From: Diplolepis rosae
Lineage: Eukaryota; Arthropoda; Insecta; Hymenoptera; Diplolepididae
Direction of reading: 5' to 3'
Assembly: GCA_030998225.1 (NCBI GenBank)
Contig: JAPYXD010000710.1
Coordinates: 21,488,001 to 21,552,000 of the forward strand
Length of the DNA: 64,000 bases
The notes beneath the pieces were generated by a model, which was not told the DNA's origin, made no database searches, and saw only the letters and a program-made list of their open reading frames with translations. The translations under genes and the position numbers were made by a program. Positions 24,075-35,704 of this stretch are shown piece by piece (position 1 is the stretch's first letter; each line of letters opens with the position of its first letter).

Positions 24075-24701
24075 AAGCCTCTTTATCCGCAACGTGTAAC
24101 TGTTTGATACGGTTTTTGGGCAGGAGGGAGCATTGGGCCTTATTTTTTTGAAAATGAATCTGGAGCAGCTGTTTCAGTGAATCGATTGCGCCATCGAACC
24201 ATGAGTAATAGATTTTATGGCCAGAATTAGAAGATATGAATGTAGACGATGTTTATTTCCAACAAGACGGCGTTACGTGCCACACAAACGGCGAAACCAT
24301 CGGCCTCTTGCGTGAAAAGTTTCCAGGTCGAGTGATTTCTCGAAACGGCGATTACAATTGGCCGCCGAGATAATACGATTTAATACCTCTAGACTTTTTT
24401 TTAGAGGTTACGTGAAAGATAAGGTTTATGCTGATGATCTTTAGTCAATTCTAGAACTCAAAGAGAAGATTCGTGCCTTTATCGACGAAATAGAGCCCCA
24501 AATGTAAGAAAATGTAATGGAAAATTTCATCAAAAGCGCATGGTCCTGCGAACGTAGCCGTGGAGGCCATATCAATGATATTCTTTTTCATTTTTAATGG
24601 CAAACCTTCCGCTATTATATGAAATAAAAATGAAATGATTTTTCACAAAAGACACGCGTTTTTTATAAATCAAAATGAAACCTCTAATTGGAAAACCCTG
24701 T
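24075..24701 (+). pseudogene. Decayed DD41D transposase fragment
   Basis: C-terminal half of a transposase related to that at 12541-13587. Readable pieces, in changing frames, are GFWAGGSIGPYFFENES, NWPPR, KDKVYADDL and ELKEKIRAFIDEIEPQM. The 3' end retains the inverted repeat TAATTGGAAAACCCTGTA at about 24685-24702. Many stops and frameshifts; the 5' half is missing. It lies in the gene C intron. Confidence 0.75.
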
Positions 24702-24810
24702 ATGTCCATAAACTATCAAAAAATGCAAACAAAAAAAATCGATTTTTTCGACCCGAACACTCTTGACTAGTGAAATATTGGAAGGATTACCTTCTTCAGC
24801 TACACATGTA

Positions 24811-25261
24811 CCCTGTAAAAAATATCGGTAAATTTTCCTACTATGTATGAGGAAATTTACCCTAAATCCTTAGGAAGCATAGATTTTCCTACAGAAAGTG
24901 GAAATATTTTATAGATTTGAGGAAAATTGACCGAAATTTCGGACTTATTTCCGAAATATTAGGAAATATATCAAAAAGGTGAGAACATTTCACAAATCTC
25001 CTGAGTTGTATGAAATTTTCCCCATGAAAAGCGGAAATTATTCTACAAAAACGGAAATTTGTTCACTTTTTTTGGATCTTTTTCCATTTAAATTATGAAA
25101 TATATCAATTTTTCCTAATAAACTAGATATTTATCCGACTAAACAGTAGAAACTATTTCCAGTTCTATGTCGGAAATATTTCCGACTGTATCTTTGGAAA
25201 AATTTACGACCCATTTGTATTTTAAGCTGTCCGACCAGTTTCGGAAAATTTTTTTACAGTG
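24811..25261. mobile_element. MITE inserted in gene C exon 2
   Basis: 451 bp, ends CCCTGTAAAAAATATCGG and (reversed) CACTGTAAAAAAATTTTCC, TA duplication at 24809-24810 and 25262-25263. Removing it and one TA restores the reading ...ATHV|LLVRRGD... of the gene C exon. The interior is rich in GGAAATTT/AAATTTCC motifs. Confidence 0.8.
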
Positions 25262-25740
25262 TACTTCTTGTAAGAAGAGGAGATGATGAACATCTAGGTG
25301 ATGCCGTTTTGATTACGAATACATATGCCATAACTAAAGCTTATATTCTTAGAGGACTTAGACCGCCTTATTATAATTATGCCTACATTACACCTACAAA
25401 TCACTATGTTTTAGAGAATATTCGTTATCATTTTCTCCATGTATAAACATGTATGTTTATATTCTAAAGCTAATTTAGTAATAATAAAGATTAGTGATTT
25501 CACATCTAAAGAGCATAAGAGTATAGAAAAAAAAAATTTATTAATTCTAATTTGAGAAATTAAATTTTCTTCCACTTCAATTCATCTATTACTTTCTCAG
25601 AATATATAAACTCGATTCCTCGACACTACGATTTCGTCGGCAGAATACCCATTATTTATCAAGTAGTCGGAAGGGGTTCTATCATATTTGATAAAAATGA
25701 AGACAATTATCTTGTGTCTCCTTTTTTGATGGAGAAATAA

Positions 25741-26402
25741 TTTTTCATAGTAATTACGCGATTTTTATTGGTACTCTAATTCTTGGAAATCACTCGATTT
25801 TTTCTTATTATTTCTGAAAATCATTGAATTTTAAATATTTTACTAAAAAACTGCAATTTCACCTTTAAAAAATGGTACGAATTACTTTTTATAAAAACAC
25901 GCTATACAGTAAAACGCTGTACAAGCAACACAGACATTTTTTAGATAATCTTATGTTTTTTCCTGTGATTTATAAGTTTGTAATGTTAGTCTACTTTACA
26001 GTTTTTTCGTTTTTAACACGTGTCTTATTTTTATTTAGAAGGTTACCGTGACTATATCCTTCAAGTTAACATCATTATGATTTTTCTATTTATAACTTAA
26101 ACGTCAAAAATCACATGAAAGATAACTTGAACTGAAATGAAACAAGTATTTTTCTGTAAACGAAAAAAAATTTTTGTTATCATTATTCAAATATTTCCGT
26201 GACATCTTTGTATTCATGTCTCCAATTTTTCATATGTTTTCAATTATTATAAATAAAAGCCAAAAAACAATTAGTATAAGTAATTGAACTCAGTCACATG
26301 GTTTTTTCAGCTTAGTTCTTTAATAACTAATAAATTCTAGAATAAATTTCTAATGATTATAGAAAACAGTTCTCTGAGTGAAGGTTTCTGTACATCTCAA
26401 CA
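25741..26402. other. Intergenic, nothing recognised
   Basis: AT-rich sequence after the dead gene C. I looked for a fourth exon (a GD[LI]GDP-type motif) and found none. Confidence 0.4.
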
Positions 26403-26590
26403 TACTAGGGTGTTTGATATTGAGGTGATCAAATGAACAAGAATTTATTTTTTGGGCAAAAATTAGTTTTGTTTCTCAATGTACTCTCCTTTTAGCCCGA
26501 TATAACGAACCCAACGATCTTTCAACTTTTCTATGCCTTCCAAATAATGAAATGTTGAACCACACGGCCATCTCTTGATGTTTGTGAACA
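26403..26590 (-). pseudogene. Mariner 3'-end fragment
   Basis: Minus-strand C-terminal codons read YLEGIEKLKDRWVRYIGLKG and end EYIEKQN before a stop, followed by terminal sequence with AACACCCTAGTATG. The terminal 83 bp recur at 31917-31999 without the coding part. It is a truncated copy abutting the mariner at 26651. Confidence 0.7.
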
Positions 26591-26650
26591 GATAATACCA
26601 CCTTGATCAAAACGTTTTAGGATTTTATTTTTAAAATCAAAAATACAAGT

Positions 26651-27712
26651 TTATTCATCATAATCGATATTGTCCCCTTCAAAGTACTCCCTATCGACTG
26701 CAACGCACTTGTGCCAGCGCTTGATTCAATCCTCGAAACATTTTTAATAATCGGTTTGCGGTATAGCCATCAGAGCCATCTTCGATTTTTCCATGACCTC
26801 ATCTCGGGTGCTGTAACGCGTTCTGCGGAGCGGTTTCTTGAGTCGACCGTATAGGAAAAAGTAGTAGGGGACCAAATCAGGTGAATTCGGTTGTTGTTGG
26901 ATGGTATTCGTTTCGTTTTTAGCCAAATTCTCACGGATAACGATAACATTGTGCGACGGTGCGTTATCGTGGTGCAAAATTCACGAGTTGTTTGCCCACA
27001 AATCCGGTCTTTTTTGGCGAATTGCTTCACGCAAACGTCTCACAACGCCCAAATAATACTCTTTGTTGACGGTCTGGCCTTCTGGAAGGAATTCATGATG
27101 CACAACATCTCTGTAATCCATGAAAACCGCAAGCATCACCTTCTTTTTCAACTGAAAACGACGTGGTTTTTTCGGTCGCGGCTCATTGGGTGAACGCCAT
27201 TCACTCGCTTGATGCCTGGAGTGCGTGTCATACTCATAAATCTACGTCTCGTGACCAGTAATTATCCGTTTCATAAATGATGGGTCAGAGTCGACCTTGG
27301 AAAGCATGTCTTTTGCGACATCAACGCGATCCCTTTTTTGCATGAAATTCAGATCTTTCGGCACCAGCTTTGCAGCGACACGTCTGAGGCCCAAATCATT
27401 AACTGAAATGTCTTGAGCGGATCCGTAAGCAATGTTCAACTCCTCTGCAATCTCTCTAATGGTCAATTTGCGGCTTACAGTCATCCACCCTTTGATTTTG
27501 TTGATGTTTTCAGCAGTTTTCGCCGTCGACGGCCTGCCACTGCGTTCGTCATTCTCGACCGACTCACGACCACTTCTGAAGCGTTCGTGCCAGCGGAAAA
27601 CGTTCGATCTCGTTAGAGTATCGTTGCCGAAACAGTTCTCCAACATTTCCAAAGTCTGCGCACCGTTAAATCCATTTTTAACACAAAATTTAATGCAAAC
27701 TCGTTGCTGCAA
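26651..27712 (-). pseudogene. Mariner transposase, full-length but dead
   Basis: Near full-length DD34D-type transposase on the minus strand, from MQQRVCIKFCVKNGFNG to DREYFEGDNIDYDE. An HTH part (VFRWHERFRSG) and the RSGRPSTA linker are readable. The first Asp is lost (TGHET in place of TGDET), the next codon Trp is TAG, and Trp before ILHHDNAPSH is TGA. The second Asp stays in HHDNAPSH. The third is replaced (SPDLVPYYFFLY). Additional stops occur near the end. Inactive by at least two triad changes. Confidence 0.85.
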
Positions 27713-27832
27713 AGTGGAAATGATAACGATGTACTACGTTGGTACAACAACAGTTTCCAACGTTGTATCAATACTGGTAACCAACATATTTTCAACGCTG
27801 GCTGTCGACATTTCTAAAATATTGGTTATATA

Positions 27833-29237
27833 CACGGAGAAAAATAGTTGAAGTAATTTTACTCAACTTCCGATCAAATTTGGGACATAAGGACAAGTTA
27901 GAAGTTATTTAGTATCATTGTATTTATTTGTGATATATTAAATGTTCAAAAAAGAATCAAAGTTGAGTAAAATTCAGAAGCGTAGGGTGAAGTATGAAAG
28001 CGTGCATTAAAAATTTTTAAATATATATATTATTACTCGTAGTATAACTATAAAAATCCAATCTTTTATTAAATCACAAAAATAGTAGAGCTTTCCGTTT
28101 ATTCTACTCTACACTTCATCGATAGTTGAGTAAACCGTGAATCGCAAGATTTATTCCAACAGCTACATCTATTCACGCAGGAACGAATGAAAGTAATCTG
28201 CGCCTTGGGCACACATGAAAAAATTTTAATTTCAAAAACTTAAATTCTTAAAATTAAATTGATATTATGAAAATTTAAACAAAAAAAAAGTCGATAAGTG
28301 TATTACATAAAATATGAAATATCACATAAATTACTCAGGCAGAATAATAATTTGGAATTCGCAAATGTAAAATCCATATTTTGAAAATATAAAACACAGA
28401 AAATAAATGAACCTTCTTTTAAATGTTTTTATACAAAATACTTCTTAATAATAATGCAATTTTTTAATGTGCATTTGAAAATTTAGTTTCACTAAACTTC
28501 ATACGTCGTATAATAAAAATGTATACTAAATGTAATTTAATAATTATATTATATATATTAATCATCATAGTTATAACAATTGATTAATTATATTAATTTT
28601 TAAAAATATTTTATTAATCATTTATGAAAAAAGTTGATTTATTTTTACTTGAGTAAGGCTAAAAAATTTTATTGACGGCACTTACTCTCACAAGCTCTGA
28701 ATAACTCATGCAGTCACTATATAACAAAGTTCCAAATTTTATATCTGAGCATTGTAAGCGAGCGTGTGCGTGATTCAACGAAAGCGTATCGTACTATATA
28801 TAAGTGTGTAGTTATTAGGTTTTATATATGTAAGGTTATATGTTTACGTGTATTTGTAATTTGAAATATGATTCGCTACGTCCGAATGGTGTGAATGTAT
28901 TTGTAAGTTGTTTATGTATATACCGGATGACTATTGGCAGGCTCGAGGTAAGAATTTTTTTTTATTTGAGAGAACCATACCATTGCTAGTTCAAATAATA
29001 CGCCCGATGCTCATTTTACCCAACTACGGTTTGAAGCACCTCAAGTTGGTGCCCTGTCGTCGATAACGTTTTACTCAACTCCTTGCTATTCCCTATGTAA
29101 CGCTTATTTTTATTCACTTTGGGTGAATTAGGTATATATCAAATTGATTTTACCCGACTAGGATTTAATAGATGTTCAAATGTCCCAAGTTTAATCGACA
29201 GAGTTGAGTAAAATTACTTCAACTATTTTTCCCCGTG
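27833..29237 (+). mobile_element. M1 element, copy 1 (1.4 kb)
   Basis: Ends CACGGAGAAAAATAGTTGAA and, reversed, CACGGGGAAAAATAGTTGAA; TA duplications at 27831 and 29238. No open frame of note. Other copies: 29974-30372 (left part), 34307-35704, 37668-37854 (inverted left end) and 41067-42150 (inverted). The interior has TTTTACTCAACTT/AAGTTGAGTAAAA repeats. Confidence 0.85.
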
Positions 29238-29566
29238 TACTGGCATGAGAGGAAACCCTTTAGCAGTTGAACGATTATCGTTTCAAATGCTAACCTTTTA
29301 CTGTCAAAGTATTTCCTTTGGTCTTGAAATGAAATCCTTTCTCGTACAAATAAAAAAATAATTACGAGGATAAAAGAAAACAAATATAAATATTAGAAAT
29401 GTACACAAGCCCAACTTTGACAAATGCGAATATTAAATCGGTTATCATCAATACTACAATAACAGTAAAACGATTCTGTTGATAGACAAAAGAAATCTGC
29501 TTAATTTCAATTGATGCATTCTGAAAGGAACCTAACTTCACTATCAATAGACTTTTTTTAGAGTGT

Positions 29567-29900
29567 ACCAGTGTCGAATCAACTTTGTACAAACACTGGT
29601 ATTTTACAGTGTTAATTATCAGAGTCAATTAGACACTAGGTGGACCTTGTACATTTACTGTCAGAAAATTAATTTTCTCACATTCAGAAGAAGGTTGGGC
29701 TTGTTGTACATCCAACATTGTACAAACGCTGGTATTTTACAGTTGACTTCTGGGGCTGAATAGACACTGGATAGACCTTGTACATCCACTGTCGGTAAAT
29801 TACTTTTTCCACAGTCGGAATAAGGTTGGACCAATTGTTTTCCAACACTGTACCAACGTTGGTAATCAACAGTCGATCTCCTACATCGGACCAACATTTA
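29567..29900. repeat. Tandem repeat of about 140 bp, just over two copies
   Basis: The unit contains ACACTGGTATTTTACAGT, GACACTRGRTRGACCTTGT and AGAAGGTTGGGC-like blocks. Units start near 29570 and 29705, with a degenerate third start near 29840. Similar CAACRTTGGTAC motifs also occur at 27720-27800. Confidence 0.7.
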
Positions 29901-29904
29901 ACCG

Positions 29905-29973
29905 ATCGTCACAGTCGGCAGAGTGTCATGATTTCTGCATGGGTCGATGTGTGAGATGGTGCATTGTCATCAT
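29905..29973 (-). pseudogene. Transposase fragment with second-Asp motif
   Basis: Minus-strand codons read HDDNAPSHTSTHAEI, the hallmark of the second catalytic Asp of mariner-type transposases. Only about 23 codons survive between the tandem repeat and the truncated M1 copy 2. Confidence 0.55.
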
Positions 29974-30372
29974 GCGGAGAAAAATAGTTAACTCAACTTC
30001 CGATCAAATTTGGGACATAAGGACAAGTTAGAAGTTATTTAGCATCACTGTTATTATTTGTGATATATTAAATGTTCAAAAATGAATCAAAGTTGAGTAA
30101 AATTCAGAAGTGTAGGGTGAAGTTTTAAAGCGTGCATTAAAAGTTTCTAAATATATATATTATTACTCGTAGTATTATAATATAATTATAAAAAACCAGT
30201 ATTTTATTAAATCATAAAAATAGTAGGGCTTTCCCTTCATTTTACTCTACGCTTCAATCGAGAGTTGAGTAAACCGTGAATCGCAAGATTTATTCCACCA
30301 GCTATATCTATTTACGCAGGAACGAATGAAAGTAATCTGCGCCTTGGGCACACATAACAAATTTTTAATTTC
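29974..30372 (+). mobile_element. M1 element, copy 2 (left part)
   Basis: It matches the first about 400 bp of M1 copy 1, lacking the first few terminal bases and with a small deletion after AAAAATAGTT. It ends at TTTTTAATTTCAGAAACG, where the similarity stops. Confidence 0.75.
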
Positions 30373-30671
30373 AGAAACGTGTTGAATTTTCAACATACTG
30401 ATATTCCACGTTATTATATTTAATAATCAAAATCAATTAAAAACATACAATATAAAGTTACAGTTTATTTTAGTACTCTCTAATTCCAAAATAGTGTAAT
30501 TTTTTATTAAATTTTCACAAATATTCTGAAGCTTTTCTTTGTTTTTATTCTTTTTAAGTCAATTCATGATTTACATTCGAAGAGGAAACATGTAATTAAT
30601 CGCTAACAACGATAACTTATTACATTAAATAAGTTAAAAAATTTCAAAAATTTATTACTGTGGTCGTGAAA

Positions 30672-30764
30672 ATGTCCCAAGATACAAATCCTCAAGTTGT
30701 AAGGAAAAGATCAAAGAATCCCAAAAAGTGGAGCCGGAATATCGGGAAGAAAGCCAGAAACAAG
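30672..30764 (+). CDS. Possible orphan first exon with basic motif
   Basis: A short frame begins MSQDTNPQVVRKRSKNPKKW, then SRNIGKKARNK, immediately followed by GTACAC, a possible splice donor. The basic KR.KNP.KW..N..KK.RN pattern resembles the N-termini of uncharacterised insect proteins often linked to repeats; this resemblance is from memory and unverified. No downstream exon was identified. It could be a fragment of a transposon gene. Confidence 0.3.
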
Positions 30765-31916
30765 GTACACTTGGTACAAAATATTATTGAGCCTGCGAAA
30801 AAGTATTAATAATCGAATTACAATTAAATAACATTATCAGCATCATAATTCTATTATATTTGATTCAAATAATTTTGATCTGTCAAATGAAATGTTTTTA
30901 ATAATAGGTTGCTTGTCTTCCATTTTCATGAACATTTCGGATATTTATCTTACAAAATGTATTAGTCCTAAAAAATTCGACAAATTTTGATCTAATTTTC
31001 AATATGTAACTACCAAACTTGTAATAACGATTATTTTGACATATATTTAACGATAAATGATCAAACTGTGTTATATTATTGCCAATATAAAGTGAATATA
31101 TATCATTTCTTCCCATTCGTCTAGACTGTTTCTAAATAATTTTTTATAAAGAAAACGAATTGGCAAAAATGATGTTACAACTCTTTCGAATCGCGTGCTC
31201 TCGGCATAGGTGCATCTCTTTTTCTCCGCGTTCGATCGTTATATCTCCAGACGGTATCGGTGCGCTTGAACGCAGTTAAAGAAATTCCCATCCTGACCGC
31301 AGTTTTAGATTAAAAAATCTCAAAATATATTTAAAAACTGCCTGAAAGCCTGCTGAACAACTTTCTCACTGAAAGTTTTCTCAACTCTAAACTACCTCAC
31401 ATACTTTTTTCTTTGAAGATGAAAAATGAGAATTTTGCCAGCCGCAACTGTTATGATAAAAATTATTAACAAATTGAGAATTTTGTTATGTTAAACATAC
31501 CCATCTGAAGCTCTAGAGTTTCTTGAGTCTGTTGATAAAATTTCAGACTATTTCCGACAAATTTGTACGAAAAACAGCGAGTTGATTGTCAAAAATCGAT
31601 TGATTTCGTACATTAAAAAAATACGCTTTTCTTCGATTATTAAAAAAACTAGAGTTCTGACACAAAAATTGATGGGAGAAAAAGTATGTGTAATGACATT
31701 TAACATGTACTGCCACATTTTTTTGATCATTTTTCCGAATTTTTTATTTAAATGAAAAAAAAAGTTCGCGCATTGCGGTATATGGTACCCTCTTTTGCCT
31801 ACTAGGCCACGCGCTCCGTCGGTTATGGAATCCGAAGCCTCATTTGTGCATGAGAAAGCTCTGTTCAAGATGGGCGCTGCGATTGCTCAAAATCGTCCAA
31901 AAATGCTTTTATGTGA
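30765..31916. other. Intergenic, nothing recognised
   Basis: AT-rich sequence. The 106-codon minus-strand frame at 31548-31868 has no signal peptide, domain or codon pattern that I can support. Confidence 0.35.
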
Positions 31917-31999
31917 CATACCAGGGTGTTTTATTTTGACGTGATAAAATGAACAAGAATCAATTTTTTTGGCAAAAATCAGTTTTATTTCTCAATGTA
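31917..31999. repeat. Mariner terminal fragment
   Basis: Close match to 26403-26485: a TAGGGTGTTTGATATTGAGG-like start (here CAGGGTGTTTTATTTTGACG), then GATAAAATGAACAAGAATC and TTTTATTTCTCAATGTA. Only the terminal non-coding part remains. Confidence 0.65.
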
Positions 32000-32489
32000 G
32001 ATATAAATAATAAAATCGTGATTTTAAATAAATGTGAATACAATTTACAAATTAGTTATTTACTCACTGATCCCTCTACTTTACTAACCAAATTTTTTGC
32101 TTAGGTCGATTAAATCTTCCAGGGGTTCTCAAATTCACAATGTATACAAAATTTTATCAAAATCTTCACAGAAAACTACAGAAAAATAAATCATTTATAT
32201 TTATTTATATAATTAATTTGTACATATTTTCATTGCCTTCAAGACACAACAATAGTATTTATGCAAATTAGCTATAGAATAATGAAATGACGAATTTAAG
32301 AAAATCTAATGTTACGAATAATAAAATTGTCAGTTATTTACACTCTAGGTAAGTGAAAAATGAGTGAGTTTGGTGCATAATATGTGTTATTCGAAAAAGC
32401 CTTTCAATAAAAAGAGGAAAAACCCATCAACCTCGGATATGTCCAACTTATTGAATATTTCTCTATTTACGTGAAAGATTTTAATAAAT

Positions 32490-32530
32490 ATCACTGATGA
32501 GGGCTCCGATCTGAGCCGAAACGTCTGATT
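32490..32530 (+). ncRNA. Hammerhead-ribozyme-like motif
   Basis: CTGATGA (32494-32500) is followed by a perfect 5-bp stem GGCTC/GAGCC (32502-32506 with 32513-32517) with loop CGATCT, then GAAA (32518-32521) and C-GTC (32522-32525). Flanking ATCA (32490-32493) and TGAT (32526-32529) can pair as stem I. This is the order of a type I hammerhead with a minimal stem III, as described for Penelope-like retroelements. One extra G (32501) between the core and stem II deviates from the canonical core, and stem III has no loop. No reverse transcriptase is recognisable nearby. A motif match only. Confidence 0.45.
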
Positions 32531-32642
32531 AAATCCACTTAATCATTTTATGGACCCTAAAGCCAATTTTTCCAACTGCATACCATTCTATTAATATTGA
32601 GGGCCGATACAAGGTACACTACTTCTAATTATTGATCTAAAT

Positions 32643-32867
32643 ACACAGAAAAAAACAGCATCTGGTCATAATGACTAGGAATAATGTAGTTGGAAAAAAA
32701 GTGACTGTGGGAGACTTGTTGTCGCTACTTGACCCATGGCTACAGTAACATGAGTTGTCGCCATGGTAGCCATATTCTGAATACATGGTCGTGTCCTTAA
32801 CCTAGCTATATGAGAACTTTAAACATTGAGTTGTCAAGTTGTCATGGCTAGAATAACGTAGTCGGAT
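32643..32867. mobile_element. Truncated element with CACAGAAAAAAAC end
   Basis: TA-preceded left terminus CACAGAAAAAAACAGC, interior with GTTGTC and CATGGCTA repeats. The right part is cut off by the R3 repeat at 32868. It is probably another member of the CACNGANAAA-ended group. Confidence 0.4.
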
Positions 32868-33030
32868 TTTCGACATTCGATCAGGCGTACGTCGAACGTC
32901 GAATATTCGACATCCGAAGCGCGTCCGATCGAATGTCGAATTTTTAAGATTCGACCGGCGCAGGATGTAGTTTGCAATTTTTAATCAGACATTACGTAAT
33001 ATATATATATATATATATTATTAGTTTGTC
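32868..33030 (+). repeat. R3 repeat, copy 1 (partial)
   Basis: TCGAATATTCGACATCCGAA and CGAATGTCGAATTTTTAAG blocks followed by GTTTGCAATTTTTAATCAG match R3 copies at 35705-36072 and 37160-37496. It runs into a TA-dinucleotide tract at about 33000-33018. Confidence 0.7.
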
Positions 33031-34306
33031 ATATCGGAATGGTGTGTCGAAAGAATTTGTTTTTGTCTTATGTGATTTATACATGTCAGGAATGTGTATT
33101 AAAATTGTTTGAAGAATCAGGCAACGTAATTTGTTTTTAATAAAATAACTACAAAAATAAATTTTATACGCCTGAAAACTCGAGACAAATAATTATACGC
33201 ACAGGGACTATATATATATAATCCCTGTGTTATATATATTTAGTTATATATATTTAGCAATTTTAATACTTTCACTAACTCACCAAAGTTAATCCTATAC
33301 CATAAAACTCTACAACTGAAACAAGACATAATAATTTGAATTTTGAACCTTACAACTGTACATTAAATTATAGAAAAATTAATTTTGTACATTTAAATGA
33401 ACTCTATTAGAATGTACGAGAAAATATTCTACACCCGATTAAATACTTTTTTATTAGTTTAATTTCAAGGCCATGACACACTTACCCGATTCCTTACCTT
33501 ACTTTATTAAACCAACTTTCGGTCACACGAAATAAGATATCGATTGTAAATAGACCAGCATACAAATTTCAAATTAAGTTGCACAGCTTTCTCAAATAAT
33601 CAGTGTCAAAGAAAGTAGAATCTTATACTTGAAAGTCCTTCTATTTACTTTGCTGAATAGGGCGAAGAAAGCATCCGAAAAAGAATAAAAACAAAATTTG
33701 AAGTCAGTTGATATCTTTTATTCATTTTCTTCATTCGAAACTTCTACAATTTTTTCTTATTCCCTCAAAAAACCTTAAAATTCACCATTTTGGAACGATT
33801 TAAACACCACGAAAATATTTTCTAGCTTTTCGTTTCTGGAATATGCATTTACAATTTTGTGAATGCAAATTTTCGAACAATTCTAAATTCAGCAAAAATT
33901 TTTAAATTCATAATTCTCTATTATTTTTATTATATTATTATTATTTGCTGACATTTTTTAACCAATAGGAATTTTTTAAGATTTTCGAATAAAAAATGTG
34001 AACAGAAGATATCAACTGATTTCAAAATTTTTTATTCTTATTTTTTTCGTATGCTAAACCCAGAAACTGTTGACCCTCAGCTCAAACGATTTGATTAGTA
34101 ATGCTCAACTTCCATATCTTTATATCATTAGAACACAACCCCTTTAAAAATCTTGAATTGAACAAAGTTTTTCTAAATGGGCTTTTTAATTTTTATTACT
34201 AGTTATTATACATATTCTTGTAAACAAGTAATTAAAATTTGTTAAATTTCGATTAACAAATCCAACTGACTAACTTTTCTATTTGATAGTTTGATATTTG
34301 ATAATA
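33031..34306. other. Intergenic, nothing recognised
   Basis: AT-rich. A short TATATA tract at about 33209-33245. No gene was recognised. Confidence 0.4.
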
Positions 34307-35704
34307 CACGGAGAAAAATAGTTGAAGTAATTTTACTCAACTTCCGATCAAATTTGGGACATAAGGACAAGTTAGAAGTTATTTAGTATCACTGTATTTA
34401 TTTGTGATATATTAAATGTTCGAAAATGAATCAAAGTTGAGTAAAATTCAGAAGTGTAGGGTGAAGTATGAAAGCGTGCATTAAAAATTTTTAAATATAT
34501 ATATTATTACTCGTAGTATAACTATAAAAAACCAATCTTTTATTAAATCACAAAAATAGTAGAGCTTTCCGTTCATTCTACTCTACGCTTCAATCGAGAG
34601 TTGAGTAAACCGTGAATTGCAAGATTTATTCCAACAGCTACATTTATTCACGCAGGAACGAATGAAAGTAATCTGCGCCTTGGGCACACATAACAAATTT
34701 TTAATTTCAAAAACTTAAATTCTTAAAATTAAATTGATATTATGAAAATTTAAACAAAAAAATGTCGATAACTGTATTACATAAAATATGAAATATCACA
34801 TAAATTACTCAGGCAGAATAATAATTTGGAATTCGCAAATGTAAAATCCATATTTTGAAAATATAAAACACAGAAAATAAAAGAACCTTCTTTTAAATGT
34901 TTTTATACAAGATACTTCTTAATAATAATGCAATTTTTTAATGTACATTTGAAAATGTAGTTTCACTAAACTTCGTACGTCGTTATAATAAAAATGTATA
35001 CTAAATGTAATTTAATAATTATATTATATATATCAATAATCATAGTTATAATAATTGATTAATTATATTAATTTTTAAAAATATTTTATTAATCATTTAT
35101 GAAAAAAGTCGATTTAGTTTTACTTGAGTAAGGCTAAAAAATTTTATTGACGGCACTTACTCTCACAAGCTCTGAATAACTCATGCAGTCACTATATAAC
35201 AAAGTTCCAAATTTTATATCTGAGCATTGTAAGCGAGCGTGTGCGTGATTCAACGAAAGCGTATCGTACTATATATAAGTGTGTAGTTATTAGGTGTTAT
35301 ATATGTAAGGTTATATGTTTACGTGTATTTGTAATTTGAAATATGATTCGCTACGTCCGAATGGTGTGAATGTATTTGTAAGTTGTTTATGTATATACCG
35401 GATGACTATTGGCAGGCTCGAGGTAAGAATTTTTTTTATTTGAGAGAACCATACCATTGCTAGTTCAAATAATACGCCCGATGCTCATTTTACCCAACTA
35501 CGGTTTGAAGCACCTCAAGCGTCGGTGATATACTTATACATTTCATGTTAACCCACTGACGCATGTTGGTGCCCTGTCGTCGATAACGTTTTACTCAACT
35601 CCTTACTATTCCCTATGTAACGCTTATTGTTATTCAATTTGGGTGAATTAGGTATATATCAAATTGATTTTACCCGACTAGGATTTAATAAATTTTACTC
35701 CGTG
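34307..35704 (+). mobile_element. M1 element, copy 3 (1.4 kb)
   Basis: Highly similar to copy 1 along its length. Left end CACGGAGAAAAATAGTTGAA, right end TTTTACTCCGTG, TA duplications at 34305 and 35705. The right inverted repeat has lost about 40 bp, and an extra block (GCGTCGGTGATATACTT) is present near 35519. Confidence 0.85.

Larger units (their letters stand above)
19861..25740 (+). pseudogene. Gene C: decayed serine protease homologue
   Basis: The 58-nt exon 1 (19861-19918) is intact: start MTSLFFAVFF, ending in phase 1 at a normal GT donor. The exon 2 remnant runs about 24750-25488. It has no recognisable acceptor, its activation site is degraded to TSEILEG, and a 451-bp MITE (24811-25261) sits inside the coding sequence. 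Coding resumes with LLVRRGDDEH and AITKAYILRG (His57 lost), then meets TAA at 25444-25446. The donor has become ATTAGT. The exon 3 remnant 25601-25740 (frame YINSIPRHYDFVGRIPII) ends at TAA. No exon 4 was found. Exon 1 resembles A and B most. Confidence 0.75.

Noticed and set aside
27413..27851. Frames opposite the mariner transposase
   Set aside because: Antisense shadows of the minus-strand transposase at 26651-27712.
31548..31868. 106-codon minus-strand frame
   Set aside because: No domain, signal peptide or repeat support; composition is that of the AT-rich background.
32461..32525. Type III hammerhead using the ACGTG at 32469-32473 as cleavage side
   Set aside because: The position after GU would be G, which is not allowed at the cleavage site; the type I reading fits better.
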